A DNA stretch of 64,000 nt. Origin: Actinopolyspora lacussalsi. Its GTDB lineage: Bacteria > Actinomycetota > Actinomycetes > Mycobacteriales > Pseudonocardiaceae. The notes below the pieces were generated by a model. It was not told the DNA's origin, did no database searches, and saw nothing but the letters and a program-made list of their open reading frames with translations. Within the stretch, counting starts at the first letter, position 1. Every line of letters begins with the position of its first letter. Shown one piece after another: positions 19,558 through 29,119 of the stretch. The translations under genes and the position numbers were made by a program. The stretch is from NCBI GenBank assembly GCA_030803735.1, contig JAURUC010000001.1, positions 4,278,001 to 4,342,000 of the forward strand, given 5' to 3'.

Positions 19558-22140
19558 GTGCTGCGCAACACCCTGCTGCAACTGCGGCACAACATCGGAC
19601 GGCTCACGGCGGCCGGACTCGCCATCGTGCTGGGCGTCGGATTCGTCGCCGCCACTCTCGTGTTCACCGGCACCATGCAGTCCTCGGTGCGGCACATGGT
19701 GGCAGCACCCAACCTGGCCGCCGACGTCGTGGTAGACGACCAAATGGCGAGGGTCGCCGAGGGGAGCGAGAACGACAAAAGACAGCAACGCCTGCGGAAG
19801 GTTCGGGACACCGAAGGTGTCGACGTGGCCGTCCCCAGGACCGAGAGCTACGCCAATGCCTCCTGGAAGGGCGAGCGGTACTCGGTGGAGCTGAACCGGC
19901 TGCCCGAGCAACAGGCACTGCGCTGGTACGAGCTCGCTGAGGGCAGCTATGCGGACGCCGCGGACGAGGTGGTGCTCAGCGAGCGCGCCGCCGACTCGGC
20001 GAATCTTTCTCCCGGAGACACCCTCACCCTCCAGCAGCCGCGATACGTCTCGGCTCGGGAGGGAGAGAGCGAGAAGGCACCGCCGAAGCGCGAGGTCACC
20101 GTCTCGGGGCTGGTCGACATCGGGAGCAACGTGCTCACGGGTGGCAGCCGCATCACGGTCTTCGCCCCCCAGGGGCTGCTGAACCAACTCGGGACAACCG
20201 AATACCGCGCGATCGACCTGCTGCTGGCCGACGGAGCCGATACCTCGGCGGTGCTCGACCGGCTGCGCGGCAAGCTCGACGCTGGCCAGTACGTCAAGGT
20301 CCGAACCGGACAGCAGCAGGCCGACTACGCGGTGAAGCTGTTCAGCGGGAGAGTGGCCGTCGCACTGAACGCCGTACTGCTGCCGTTCGGCGCGATCGCG
20401 CTGTTCGTGGCCGGGTTCGTCATCGTCAACACCTTCTCGGTGCTGCACGCCCAGCGAAGCAGGCAGTACGCACTGCTGCGCTGCGTCGGGGCCACCCGGG
20501 GACAGATCCGGCGGTCAGCGCTGTTCGAGGCACTGCTGGTGGGGCTGGTCACCTCGGTGATCGGCACGGTGTTCGGCGTGCTGGTCTCGGCCACGGTGAG
20601 CTGGCCACTGGGGCTGACCGACTCCCCGGTCGACTTCGGCGCGCTCGGTATTACCCCGCTGGCGCTGACCGCGCCCGTGGCGGCCGGACTGCTGGTGACC
20701 TTCCTGGCTTCGCTGGCCCCCGCCGCACGCGCGATGCGGGTCGCGCCGCTGGCCGCCCTGCGTCCCGTCCCCGACGAGCAGGCCTCCCGCCGGATCGGTC
20801 GAGCGCGGTTGGTGTCCGCCGTGGTGTTCACCGTGGCGGGCGCTGGTTTCCTGCTCGGCGGTGCCCTGCTCGGATCGATGACCATGGCGGTGCCCGGCGG
20901 GCTCGTGGCCGTGCTGGGAGTGCTGCTGTTCACGCCCACGCTCATTCCCGCGGTTGCCAGGGCGTTCGGCTACCTGATGCGTTCGCTCGGCCCCACGGGC
21001 ACGCTCGCCAGTGGCAATGCCGTGCGCAATCCCTACCGGGCCTCCTCCACCAGTACCGCGCTGATGATCGGCGTCGGGCTGATCGTGCTGTTGCTCACCG
21101 GTACCGCCAGTGCGCGGCTCGGTGCCAACGAGCAGATCGATCAGCGCTACCCGGTGGACGTGAAGATCGCAGCCGAGGAGCGGGGCCAACCGGTTCCCGA
21201 AGGGGTGGGGCAGCGCCTCGCGGCCCTGGAGGGCACGGCCGCCACCGCCGCCCTGTCCGGCGCCAGTTTCGAGATGGAGCGGCCGGAGACGAGCATGCCC
21301 GAGGGAGCCTCCCGCGAGGACATTCCTCCCGCGACCTTCCACGCAATGGGGATCGCCCCCGCGAAGCTCGCCGAGATCTCCCGGCATGGTGCGGAGGCTC
21401 TCCGGCAGGGGACCGCCCTGGCTCCCTCCGGCATCCTCGACAGCTGGGGTTGGTCGGAAGGGGACCGTGTTGAGCTGCCCATCGGGGAGGGCTCCGCCAC
21501 GTTCCGGTTGGCGTCCACCGATCTGATCCGATCCGGCTTCCTGCTGACCAGCTCCGATCTGGCTGCCACGGGGGCCGAGACCAGCACCACCGAGATCTGG
21601 GCCCGTGCCACCTCCGACACCTACACGCCGGGCTACACCGGCGAGCTGAACTCGTTGGCCGAGGAGAGCACCTCGACACCCATAGATCTCGGGGGAGCGG
21701 TGCAGAAGCGTGCGCAGTTCACCCAGGTGCTCGACACGCTGCTGCTGATCGTCACCGGTCTGCTGGCGGTCGCGGTGATCATCGCGGTGGTCGGTATCGC
21801 CAACACGCTCGGCCTGTCGGTGCTGGAACGCGGCAGGGAGTCCGCGCTGCTGCGCGCGCTCGGACTGACCCGTGGTCAACTGCGGGGAACCCTGGCGCTG
21901 GAGGCGGTGTTGCTGGCCGTGGTCGGTACCGTGCTGGGAGCCATGATCGGAGTGCTGTTCGCCTTCGGCGGGGTGGCGGCGATGTTCGAGAACCTCGGAC
22001 TGCCGGTCGCGTTCGCCGTGCCCTGGGCACGATTGCTGCTGGTGATCGGCTGTGCCATACCAGCGGGCGTGTTGGCCTCGGTCCTGCCCGCCCGACGGGC
22101 TGCCAAGGCCCAACCGGCCGCGGCCCTCTCCGAGGAGTGA
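19558..22140 (+). CDS. FtsX-family ABC permease, duplicated fold
   Basis: 860 residues from GTG 19558, six bases after the ATPase stop. It has the ten-helix architecture of long FtsX-type permeases. There is an N-terminal helix (residues 18-40), a large extracellular domain, three FtsX helices (about 265-420), an inner helix pair (about 420-470), a second FtsX start (ALMIGVGLIVLLLTG, about 500) with another outer domain, and three final helices (about 730-850). The end is PARRAAKAQPAAALSEE. With the ATPase it probably exports or extracts a lipid, lipoprotein or peptide; the substrate is not evident. A full hairpin repeat follows the stop. Confidence 0.9.
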   Translation: MLRNTLLQLRHNIGRLTAAGLAIVLGVGFVAATLVFTGTMQSSVRHMVAAPNLAADVVVDDQMARVAEGSENDKRQQRLRKVRDTEGVDVAVPRTESYANASWKGERYSVELNRLPEQQALRWYELAEGSYADAADEVVLSERAADSANLSPGDTLTLQQPRYVSAREGESEKAPPKREVTVSGLVDIGSNVLTGGSRITVFAPQGLLNQLGTTEYRAIDLLLADGADTSAVLDRLRGKLDAGQYVKVRTGQQQADYAVKLFSGRVAVALNAVLLPFGAIALFVAGFVIVNTFSVLHAQRSRQYALLRCVGATRGQIRRSALFEALLVGLVTSVIGTVFGVLVSATVSWPLGLTDSPVDFGALGITPLALTAPVAAGLLVTFLASLAPAARAMRVAPLAALRPVPDEQASRRIGRARLVSAVVFTVAGAGFLLGGALLGSMTMAVPGGLVAVLGVLLFTPTLIPAVARAFGYLMRSLGPTGTLASGNAVRNPYRASSTSTALMIGVGLIVLLLTGTASARLGANEQIDQRYPVDVKIAAEERGQPVPEGVGQRLAALEGTAATAALSGASFEMERPETSMPEGASREDIPPATFHAMGIAPAKLAEISRHGAEALRQGTALAPSGILDSWGWSEGDRVELPIGEGSATFRLASTDLIRSGFLLTSSDLAATGAETSTTEIWARATSDTYTPGYTGELNSLAEESTSTPIDLGGAVQKRAQFTQVLDTLLLIVTGLLAVAVIIAVVGIANTLGLSVLERGRESALLRALGLTRGQLRGTLALEAVLLAVVGTVLGAMIGVLFAFGGVAAMFENLGLPVAFAVPWARLLLVIGCAIPAGVLASVLPARRAAKAQPAAALSEE

Positions 22141-22159
22141 CGAGCCGCATCGTCACAGC

Positions 22160-22300
22160 TCGATTTCCGTAGCGGGTTCCGTGTCGGACCCTCCGGCACG
22201 GCTCTCGCTGCGGGGAGGTCCGACATCGGGTAGCGACCTACCCGACGTCGGACCTTCCTCGCGGGAGCCGCACCGGAGAACCCGCGGCGGTGCCGTCCGC
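22160..22300 (-). repeat. long dispersed hairpin repeat, full copy A
   Basis: An imperfect inverted repeat with arms of about 50 bases around the loop at 22234-22237. The inner stem pairs GGTCCGACATCGGGTAG with its complement at one mismatch over 17 bp. Outer arms pair GGCTCTCGC-type with GGGAGCCGC-type sequence. The orientation is opposite to copies B and C. It starts about 20 bases after the permease stop and may act as terminator or RNA 3' end. Confidence 0.8.
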
Positions 22301-22369
22301 GAGGGTGGTGGTTCGGTCTGCGGGAGTGGTCGGAGTTCGGCACCGGGGCTCGCGCCCACCGGCGCGGCG

Positions 22370-22434
22370 ATTTCGCGAGAAATTGACGGAGCCGGTGCCA
22401 CACCGCCGCACGGGGCGGTGATTTCGCGAGAAAT
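22370..22434. repeat. pair of GCGA-loop hairpin motifs beside copy A
   Basis: ATTTCGCGAGAAAT at 22370-22383 and 22421-22434, 37 bases apart. The spacer carries ACGGAGCCGGTGCCACACC, the complement of the spacer in the 5.2-kb pair with a few changes. The stems extend to six or seven pairs in the second copy. Confidence 0.8.
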
Positions 22435-22529
22435 CGACGCCCCGCACCGCCGTCGGACGCGACCGTGCGGGTCGCAGCGCATGGGACCTCTGGTGTGTGA
22501 GGCGGATGCCAGCTACACAGCGGGAGAGG

Positions 22530-22823
22530 TCAACTCCCTTCGACATCGGTCCAGTGGACTTCCAGCTCGTCTCGGGTTCCGAACCGTTCCAGATGGGTTC
22601 CGATCACCTGTTTGACCCGGTCGACCCCTTCCCGGTCAGCGGCACGCGCCCGCAACAGCAGGGTCCACCCCTCGGCCCGCAGCTCGCACGTTCCGACGTC
22701 GAACTCCACGCGCCCGGTTACCTCGTCGTGCTCGCTGTCGACCTTGTGCGCGAAGTGCTTGCAAAGTTGTGACAGGTATCGCTGTGGCCGTTCGGTGGTG
22801 ACTTCCGCCTGTGAGGTCAGCAT
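22530..22823 (-). CDS. DUF2218 protein, iron-regulated
   Basis: 97 residues from ATG 22823. The pattern fits DUF2218: LTSQAEVTTERPQRYLSQLCKHFAHK, then a strand with GRVEFDVGTCELRAEGWTL, and a C-terminal helix VKQVIGTHLERFGTRDELEVHW. Members are small cytoplasmic proteins often found among siderophore and heme uptake genes; the biochemical role is unknown. The iron box 28 bases upstream (22852-22870) supports induction under iron limitation through an IdeR/DmdR repressor. It appears to be a single-gene unit here. Confidence 0.85.
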   Translation of the reverse strand: MLTSQAEVTTERPQRYLSQLCKHFAHKVDSEHDEVTGRVEFDVGTCELRAEGWTLLLRARAADREGVDRVKQVIGTHLERFGTRDELEVHWTDVEGS

Positions 22824-22851
22824 CTTGCCTCTCGTTCGACGTGATTTCGGT

Positions 22852-22870
22852 TAAGGTATGCCTTACCGAA
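22852..22870 (-). promoter_or_regulatory. iron box upstream of the DUF2218 gene
   Basis: TAAGGTATGCCTTACCGAA matches the iron-box consensus TWAGGTWAGSCTWACCTWA at 17 of 19 positions (my count). Its core TAAGGTATGCCTTA is palindromic apart from two positions. It lies 28 bases before the DUF2218 ATG, where a repressor would block the promoter. Confidence 0.75.
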
Positions 22871-22952
22871 CTCACGTTACTCCGGTGTTCGCCGTGGACA
22901 CGATCACCGATCCGCCGTGCCGAGGGGAGAGTCCGGTCACACCGGGTTGGCC

Positions 22953-23006
22953 GCTGTCAGTGACCGACGCTGTCGGTGACCGACGCTGTCGGTGACCGAC
23001 GCTGTC
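22953..23006. repeat. 16-bp micro-tandem repeat, 3.4 units
   Basis: GCTGTCGGTGACCGAC repeats with an exact 16-base period at 22953, 22969, 22985 and 23001 (first unit one base different, last partial). It lies between DUF2218 and copD-ctaG, downstream of the latter's stop on the minus strand. Confidence 0.8.
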
Positions 23007-23067
23007 GACGCACGCCCGGCCGGTTCACCAGGGCCCGGCCGGCTCACCAGGATCCTGTCGGATCCGC

Positions 23068-25041
23068 TCAGCTCCTGGTGGATTCCAGCCGTGCGAGCAT
23101 TCCCCGGTAGTCGGCGTCGTCATCGTCGCCCTCCTCCCGGTGCCACTTCCGGAGCAGCACGACCAGTACCAGCAGCAGCGGAACCTCACCGCCGAGCCAG
23201 CCGATCAGCGCTCCCGCCTGCTGCGCGGCCATCGGATCCACCGACCACGGCAGGTCCAGCGTGCGGTAGTAGTTGCCCGCGATCGGCTCGGACATGCTCA
23301 GCACCAGCACGCCGAAGAAGGCCAGAGCGGGCATCATGCCCAGCGTCACGCCCAGTCGTGCCAGCTGCGGCACCCGACGGGGGGTGCGGTCGATGCCGAG
23401 TATCGACCAGAACCACAGATAGCCGCTCCCCAGGAAATAGACGTTCATGATCGTGTGAGCCCAGTGCTCCTGCATGACCAGCTGGAACAGGCCGGTCGGG
23501 TACAGCGCGTAGAGCGAGCCCACCAGCAGCAGCGAGGCCAGCACCGGGTGACTCAGCCACCTCGAAACGGGCGAGTCCACGATCCCGAGCAGCCATTCCC
23601 TCGGTCCGTACGGTTCACCCCGGCGTGCACGAGGTAGTGCCCGCAGGCACAGGTTCACCGGCGTCCCCAGCACGAGCAGGGCCGGGCCCAGCATGTTGAG
23701 CAGCAGGTGGGCCGTCATGTGCACCCCGAAGGTGGCAGGTGCGTAGCTTCCCACCCCGGAGGAGCTGGCCACCAGCACCGCCAGGCAGCCCGCCAACCAG
23801 CTCACCGTGCGCCCCACCGGCCAACGCTGTCCGTGCGCGCGCAACCGGCGCACCCCCGCCAGGTAGCTCACCGCCAGCACCACGGCGGCCGTGCCCAGCA
23901 GTAGGTCGAACCTCCACTGGGTGATCAGCTGCCAGAAGCTCGGAAACTCCGGAAGGTCGTAGCCGATGAGCAGGTCCATGGCGGTGGCGTCCCTATCGAG
24001 CAGGTTGGGCGGCGGAACGTGCGCCATTCCCATCGAGATCCCCACCGTGGCCAGCAGCAGCGCCAGCTCGGCCCCGGCCAGGCGCAGCATCCCCCTGTGG
24101 CGATCCAGCGCGGACCGGGTGATCCGACGTCGCAACGGCACCGAAACCAGCCCCACCAGCAGCAGGAGCCCGATCTTGCACAGCACCAGCGCCCCGTACT
24201 GGGTGCCCAGCCACATCCGGATCGGTGCCAGTATCAGCGAGCCGATGACACCGGAGACCGCCAGCACACCCCAACACGTCGCGGCGAGCTTCCGGTAACG
24301 CCGCGCCACGATTTCCGGGTTCGCTCCCCGCCTGCGAGCGTGGGCGAGCACGGCGAACAGCACTCCCAGCCACAACGCGGCCGCCACCACGTGGAAGACC
24401 ATGCTGTCGGAGGCGAAGTCGTGTCCTCCGTTGGAGGCGGAGTGCCCGACCAGCACCGGAGGCAGCAGCGTCAACCCCGCCAGCACGGTCAGCCCGATCG
24501 TGGTGCGCCACCGCAGCGTCGAACGGCACGCGACAGCCAGTACCAGCGCGAGCAGCGCGGAGAGCAGCCACGCCTTCGGAACGTCCAGTGCTTCCAACAG
24601 CCCCGACAACGCGCCGGGCGTCAGGCTGTCGGTGACCGACTGCCCCGCCGAGTCGGCGGCGTCGAACACCGTGAGCAGCAACCCGACAACGCCCCAGAAC
24701 CACGCGGCCGTACCCGCCGTCCGTAGCGCCGCGTAACCGTCCGGCGAGATCATCCCGCCGCGTTGCGGGACGGTGAAGAACGCGGCGAACACCAGCCCGC
24801 CCAGGCAGCACGCCCCGGCGAGGTCGAATACCAACCGCAGCAGGTTGACGCCCAGTTTGGTCAACGCCCCCGGATCGGGGTATCCCAGTACCGCGTAGAC
24901 GCCTCTGCCCGCCGCGAGCACCAGCACGGTCGTGAGAACCACGGCGGACCCCGTGCCCAGCGTTCCCCAGCGAATCACCCCGGGAGCACTCGGTGCGGCT
25001 TCGTCGCCTTCCCTGCGGCTGCTCGGTGCGGAACCTGACAT
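23068..25041 (-). CDS. CopD-CtaG fusion: copper uptake/cytochrome oxidase assembly protein
   Basis: 657 residues from ATG 25041. The N-terminal half (about residues 20-340) resembles CopD, with eight or so membrane helices and the conserved HVVAAALWLGVLFAVL and GTQYGALVLCKIGLL segments. The C-terminal half (about 370-640) is caa3-type CtaG: FGVHMTAHLLLNMLGPALLVLGTP, HPVLASLLLVGSLYALYPTGLF and EHWAHTIMNVYFLGSGYLWFW with several His. The protein likely brings copper through the membrane and into the cytochrome c oxidase Cu centre. A second CtaG gene lies upstream on the same strand, with 213 bp between. Confidence 0.9.
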   Translation of the reverse strand: MSGSAPSSRREGDEAAPSAPGVIRWGTLGTGSAVVLTTVLVLAAGRGVYAVLGYPDPGALTKLGVNLLRLVFDLAGACCLGGLVFAAFFTVPQRGGMISPDGYAALRTAGTAAWFWGVVGLLLTVFDAADSAGQSVTDSLTPGALSGLLEALDVPKAWLLSALLALVLAVACRSTLRWRTTIGLTVLAGLTLLPPVLVGHSASNGGHDFASDSMVFHVVAAALWLGVLFAVLAHARRRGANPEIVARRYRKLAATCWGVLAVSGVIGSLILAPIRMWLGTQYGALVLCKIGLLLLVGLVSVPLRRRITRSALDRHRGMLRLAGAELALLLATVGISMGMAHVPPPNLLDRDATAMDLLIGYDLPEFPSFWQLITQWRFDLLLGTAAVVLAVSYLAGVRRLRAHGQRWPVGRTVSWLAGCLAVLVASSSGVGSYAPATFGVHMTAHLLLNMLGPALLVLGTPVNLCLRALPRARRGEPYGPREWLLGIVDSPVSRWLSHPVLASLLLVGSLYALYPTGLFQLVMQEHWAHTIMNVYFLGSGYLWFWSILGIDRTPRRVPQLARLGVTLGMMPALAFFGVLVLSMSEPIAGNYYRTLDLPWSVDPMAAQQAGALIGWLGGEVPLLLVLVVLLRKWHREEGDDDDADYRGMLARLESTRS

Positions 25042-25254
25042 GAACTGACCTCGTGATCGGGGTGGTGGGCTGTGAATCGCGAACGGTGCCGGTTTCGGCG
25101 GTCCGGTACTGTTTCTGCTGGGCAGCATAGGGTGTCGCGGAGTCGGTCCGACGGCCCGGTCGCGGTGCCCGTTCGATGTCTCCGCCACTCGCCGCGAGCA
25201 CGGAACGGGAGGTCGCGCCGAGTCGAGCCCGTGAAACGCGAGCCGGCAGGGTGA

Positions 25255-26292
25255 CTACTGTCGACCGCTCCGCTGCTCGTCCTGCCGAGCCAGTCTGGCG
25301 AGCATCGCGTTGTACGCCTGCCTGGCCCGCTCGTCCTCGTCGAGGTCATCCGTGGTCCGCAGGCTCTCCACCTCGGACTCGGCCTCGCCGCCGGTTTCGG
25401 CGAGTGCGCTGCGTCTGGCGGACTCCAGCCAGTTGCCGAAACCGGCTTCCGAACCGTTGGCACGCATCCACTGCCTCACCAGTACCAGCGCGAACACGGC
25501 CATGAGCGCGTCGCCGAAGAACCACATGATCCCGCCGCCGAGCCGTTGGTCGGCCAACACGGTCAGCGTGCCGTCGTCGATCCACCAGTCGCGCATCCTC
25601 CCGTAAGCGGGGAACAGCGGATCGTCGGCCATCATCAGGATCACGCCGATACCGGTGTCCGGCCCCATCCCCATCAGGGCGCTGAACACCCGCAGTGGGT
25701 AGGGGAAGTGCTGCCAGCGGGTCGGTTCGGTGCCCAGCAGTGGCAGGAACGTCAGGTAACCCGTGACCAGGTACAACACGCTCTCGGCGTGGTGCAGCCA
25801 CGGGTTCAGCAGCATGACCTGCATGAACGGGGTCAGATGGGTGGCGATCAGCACCACCGAGTACAGCACCATGGTCCACGCCGGGTGGGTCAGCATGCCG
25901 ACCGCTCGTCCGCGCAGGATTCGCGCCACACGCCCGGACTCGTCCAGCTCCGACCACAGCCGCAGTGGTTTGCCGTAGACGAGCAGGGCGGGGACCAGCA
26001 TGATCAGCATCAGGTGCTGCACCATGTGCATGGTGAACAGCGCGTGGCTGTAGACCGCGACGAAGCTGTTCATCGCCATGAACAGGCTCACCAGCCCGGA
26101 GGCGAACAGCCAATTGCGGTGGGCGGGCCAGGGCCGTCCCGGACTCCCGCGTCGGAGCCGTGTCACCCCGGCGGCGTAGGTGACACCGAGCAGCACGATC
26201 AGCAGATCCCACCAGAACGCGAACTTCCAGTTCAGCAGCGCACTGGTGAATGTCAGCTCTTCGACATGGTGCACACCGACACTCTCCCGCAT
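25255..26292 (-). CDS. CtaG-family cytochrome c oxidase assembly protein
   Basis: 345 residues from ATG 26292. Seven or more membrane segments with the CtaG histidines: SHALFTMHMVQHLMLIMLVPALLVYGKP (about residues 82-110), HPAWTMVLYSVVLIATHLTPFM and LLNPWLHHAESVLYLVTGY. It is thought to help deliver copper to CuB of subunit I. The last 70 residues are a soluble acidic tail (ESEVESLRTTDDLDEDERAR) ending in YNAMLARLARQDE, similar to the YRGMLARLEST end of the neighbouring fusion. The two genes probably act together and may be paralogues. Confidence 0.9.
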   Translation of the reverse strand: MRESVGVHHVEELTFTSALLNWKFAFWWDLLIVLLGVTYAAGVTRLRRGSPGRPWPAHRNWLFASGLVSLFMAMNSFVAVYSHALFTMHMVQHLMLIMLVPALLVYGKPLRLWSELDESGRVARILRGRAVGMLTHPAWTMVLYSVVLIATHLTPFMQVMLLNPWLHHAESVLYLVTGYLTFLPLLGTEPTRWQHFPYPLRVFSALMGMGPDTGIGVILMMADDPLFPAYGRMRDWWIDDGTLTVLADQRLGGGIMWFFGDALMAVFALVLVRQWMRANGSEAGFGNWLESARRSALAETGGEAESEVESLRTTDDLDEDERARQAYNAMLARLARQDEQRSGRQ

Positions 26293-26411
26293 CCGGACGC
26301 CGCGTTCGCGCGGGCGGCGCCCGGATCGTGTCCCGGAACACGCGTCGTTCCCAGCTGGGGTGGCGTGGCCCCCGGCCGGGGCGGTGTGGTCTCCCTACCG
26401 GGGGCGGCGCA

Positions 26412-26425
26412 ATTTCTCGCGAAAT
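26412..26425. repeat. single GCGA-loop hairpin motif
   Basis: ATTTCTCGCGAAAT in the region between ctaG and citrate synthase, about 130 bases from the long hairpin copy B. Flanked by G/C-rich inverted sequence (GGGGGCGGCG and CGCCGCCCC) that could extend the stem. Confidence 0.8.
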
Positions 26426-26540
26426 CGCCGCCCCGCTGCGGCGATCCCCAGAACCCACCCGTGAAATCGTCGCGCCTACGGTGCTCCCGAAACCGAGCCT
26501 CGACCACCCTCGCAGGCCCCCAACCACGCCCGCAGCTCGC

Positions 26541-26680
26541 GCCGCCGCGGGTTCTCCCGTGCGGCTCTCGCGAGGACGCCGGAGACGTTGTGTAGGTCGC
26601 TACCCGATGTCTCCGGACCCGCGGCGAGAGCCGTGCGGGAGGTTCCGCCACGGCAGAGCTACGGAGATCGAGCCGGCAAA
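26541..26680 (+). repeat. long dispersed hairpin repeat, full copy B
   Basis: Same architecture as copies A and C: outer arms GCGGCTCTCGC and GCGAGAGCCGTGC, loop GTCG within TAGGTCGCTA. The inner stem CCGGAGAC pairs with GTCTCCGG. These inner bases differ from those of copies A and C yet remain complementary. It ends six bases before the citrate synthase stop codon (minus strand) and so may also serve as its 3' end. Confidence 0.8.
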
Positions 26681-26685
26681 AGTTC

Positions 26686-27828
26686 TCAAACGGAGACCAG
26701 GGGGGAAACGGTGTCCCACCCCTCGACCTCACGCGGCTCACGTGCGCCCGGTCCGACGTAGCGGGCGGAGGGGCGTACCAGTCGACCGGTCCGCTTCTGC
26801 TCCAGGACGTGAGCGGACCAGCCCGCCAGCCGCGCACAGGTGAACATCGCTGGCATCATCGGCGTCGGTACCTGTGCGAAGTCCAGGATCACCGCTGCCC
26901 AGAACTCCACGTTGGTGGCGATCTGCCGATCGGGGCGCCGCTCGGCCAGCACCGACAGTGCCGCCTGCTCCAGTTCCGTGGCCACCTCGAACCGGGGTGA
27001 ACCGAGCTGCTTGCAGGTTTCGCGCAGTACCCTCGCGCGGGGGTCCTCCGCGCGGTAGACCCGGTGCCCGAAGCCCATGAGTCGGTCGCCACGATCCAGG
27101 ATCGACTCGACGACCGCGCGGGCGTCACCGCGCTGTTCGACCTCTTCGATCATCGGCAGTACCCGGGCGGGGGCACCACCGTGCAGTGGCCCGGACATGG
27201 CACCCACGGCTCCGGAGAGGCTCGCGGCGGCATCGGCGCCGGTGGAGGCGATGACCCGCGCGGTGAAGGTCGAGGCGTTGAGGCCGTGTTCGGCCGCGGA
27301 TACCCAGTAGGCATCCAGCGCCTTCACGTGTGCCGGATCCGGCTCGCCGCGCCAGCAGGTCAGGAATCGTTCGGCGACCGTGGTGCACTCGTCCAGCTCG
27401 GAGCGGGGTACCGCGGGGAGTTCCGCACCCCGGGCCGACTGGGCCGCGTAGGACAGCGCCAGCTCCGAGGCCAACGCCAGCTGGTCACGTGCTTGTTCCT
27501 CGGTTACGTCCAGCAGTGGGGCGAACCCGTTGGTCGGTGCGACCATCGCCAGTGCCGACTGCATGTCGACACGTACGTCGCCGTTGCGCACCGGGAGTCG
27601 GTCGTCGCTCGCCGCGCCGAGGCCGTTGCCGAAGCGGCCGTCGACCAGCAGCGCCCATACGTCGCCGAACGAGACCCGGCCCGCCAGCTCCTCGATGTCC
27701 ACTCCGCGGTAGCGCAGGGCACCACCGTCACGGTCCGGTTCGGCGATCTCGGTCTCGAACGCCACCACGCCCTCGAGGCCTGGGCTGACAGCGGCTTGCG
27801 TGGCTTCGTTGTTCACTGGATTCGGCAT
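26686..27828 (-). CDS. citA: citrate synthase, second (CitA-like) paralogue
   Basis: 380 residues from ATG 27828 with GGAGACGAGG upstream. It condenses oxaloacetate with acetyl-CoA to citrate (or methylcitrate). Catalytic blocks: His in AAEHGLNASTFTARV (about 188), His in MGFGHRVYRAEDPRAR (about 268), Asp in NVEFWAAVILDFAQVP (about 325). It is shorter than GltA at 34298 and belongs to the CitA type as in Rv0889c. A methylcitrate synthase role is possible. The 445-bp divergent region to pdxH carries its promoter. Confidence 0.92.
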   Translation of the reverse strand: MPNPVNNEATQAAVSPGLEGVVAFETEIAEPDRDGGALRYRGVDIEELAGRVSFGDVWALLVDGRFGNGLGAASDDRLPVRNGDVRVDMQSALAMVAPTNGFAPLLDVTEEQARDQLALASELALSYAAQSARGAELPAVPRSELDECTTVAERFLTCWRGEPDPAHVKALDAYWVSAAEHGLNASTFTARVIASTGADAAASLSGAVGAMSGPLHGGAPARVLPMIEEVEQRGDARAVVESILDRGDRLMGFGHRVYRAEDPRARVLRETCKQLGSPRFEVATELEQAALSVLAERRPDRQIATNVEFWAAVILDFAQVPTPMMPAMFTCARLAGWSAHVLEQKRTGRLVRPSARYVGPGAREPREVEGWDTVSPLVSV

Positions 27829-28273
27829 CGTCGCCTCGTCTCCTTCGTCGCCGGTTGTGCCGTCGACCCGTGCGGGCCGCGGTGGGGACGTGGCGGGGTG
27901 GTGTGGCACACGGTCGCGGAACGCGGCCGATGTCGTAGCGGTAACAGTGCACCCACTCGGCACGCGAAGGCAATCGTCGTGCCCGGTAAACGCGGAGTAA
28001 TGAAAAAGATCACATCCCGACCGGCCCGGTGGTCGCCTTCGAGGGGGTTTCGGAATCGTTCCCGAACGGCGACAACCGACTGGATCGATTACGAGATCGA
28101 TCGGGACCGAACTGCGGTTCGGCCCGGCTTCGTTTTCCGTTTACCGTCGTTCGGGGAGTCGCTTCGCCTGGCGCGCGGGCGTTCGAGGTATCGCGCACCA
28201 TTGCAGTTCAGCGCGAGCACATTTGACCCAGCGGTGGCGTCGCTTGAGACGTCGGTCTAGTCAGGAGGAATGG
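27829..28273. other. divergent promoter region between citA and pdxH
   Basis: 445 bases without a gene. AT-rich patches (GAGTAATGAAAAAGATCAC near 28005, GATTACGAGATCGATCG near 28090) could hold promoters or a regulator site. No clear operator palindrome or repeat copy was found. Confidence 0.4.
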
Positions 28274-28927
28274 ATGTCGCAGGCAAAGGCCACGTTGTCC
28301 GGGATGCGCGTGTCCTACGATGCCGAGCCGCTTCAGGAGTCGTCGCTTGCCACCACCTGGCACGAGCAGCTTCGACAGTGGTTCGACGAAGCGGTGCGGG
28401 CGGAACTGGCGGAACCGAACGCGATGGTGCTGGCAACGGCGGACGCCTCGGGGATGCCTTCTTCGCGCACGGTGCTGTGCAAGGGGATCGACGAACGTGG
28501 CCTGGTGTTCTTCACCAACTACACCTCGGCCAAGAGTCACGATCTCGGCGCCACCCGGGTGGCCGCGGCTACCTTCCCCTGGCTGTCGCTGCAGCGACAG
28601 GTGAACGTGCGCGGCACGGTCGAGAAGGTCAAGCAGGAGGAGACCACCGACTACTGGGTCCACCGTCCCCGTGGTTCGCAACTCGGCGCGTGGGCCTCGC
28701 CGCAGTCCTGTGTGGTCTCCGGGCGTGCCGCGCTGGAATCCAAACTGACCGGTATCGAACGTAGGTTCTCCGATTCCGAGCGGGTTCCGGTTCCGCCGCA
28801 CTGGGGCGGGTGGCGCATCCGGCCGGAGTACGTGGAGTTCTGGCAGGGACAACCGGACAGGTTGCACGATCGGCTGCGGTTCGTCCGCGAGGACGACACC
28901 TGGAAGGTGCGGCGGCTCGCGCCCTGA
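28274..28927 (+). CDS. pdxH: pyridoxamine 5'-phosphate oxidase
   Basis: 217 residues from ATG 28274, five bases after AGGAGG. It uses FMN and oxygen to oxidise pyridoxamine- or pyridoxine-5'-phosphate to pyridoxal phosphate. Family blocks: PNAMVLATADASGMPSSRTVLCKGIDERGLVFFTNYTSAKSHDL (about 48-90), WLSLQRQVNVRGTVEKV (about 103), RPRGSQLGAWASPQS (about 132) and the C-terminal signature EFWQGQPDRLHDRLRF (about 190). Length is normal. It sits between the two citrate synthase genes, as in several actinobacteria. Confidence 0.96.
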   Translation: MSQAKATLSGMRVSYDAEPLQESSLATTWHEQLRQWFDEAVRAELAEPNAMVLATADASGMPSSRTVLCKGIDERGLVFFTNYTSAKSHDLGATRVAAATFPWLSLQRQVNVRGTVEKVKQEETTDYWVHRPRGSQLGAWASPQSCVVSGRAALESKLTGIERRFSDSERVPVPPHWGGWRIRPEYVEFWQGQPDRLHDRLRFVREDDTWKVRRLAP

Positions 28928-29119
28928 CGCGGGTGTCGGTGTTCTCGGTCCTTCTCCGGCAGGGCGCTCGGGTGGCGGAACCTCACGCGGGTTTCTCGCT
29001 CCGGGCGTTCTCCTCGCGCGGTGCCCGACACGTCGTCGGGTGGCCCGAGCGGAGGATTCGGTTGATCAAGGTGACAGCACGGTTAACGGGATTGATCGGC
29101 TAAGACATACAGTGGTCGT

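Noticed and set aside
18634..20448. 604-codon minus-strand frame across the ABC exporter genes
   Set aside because: Antisense to two genes with intact family motifs; no ribosome site and no domain.
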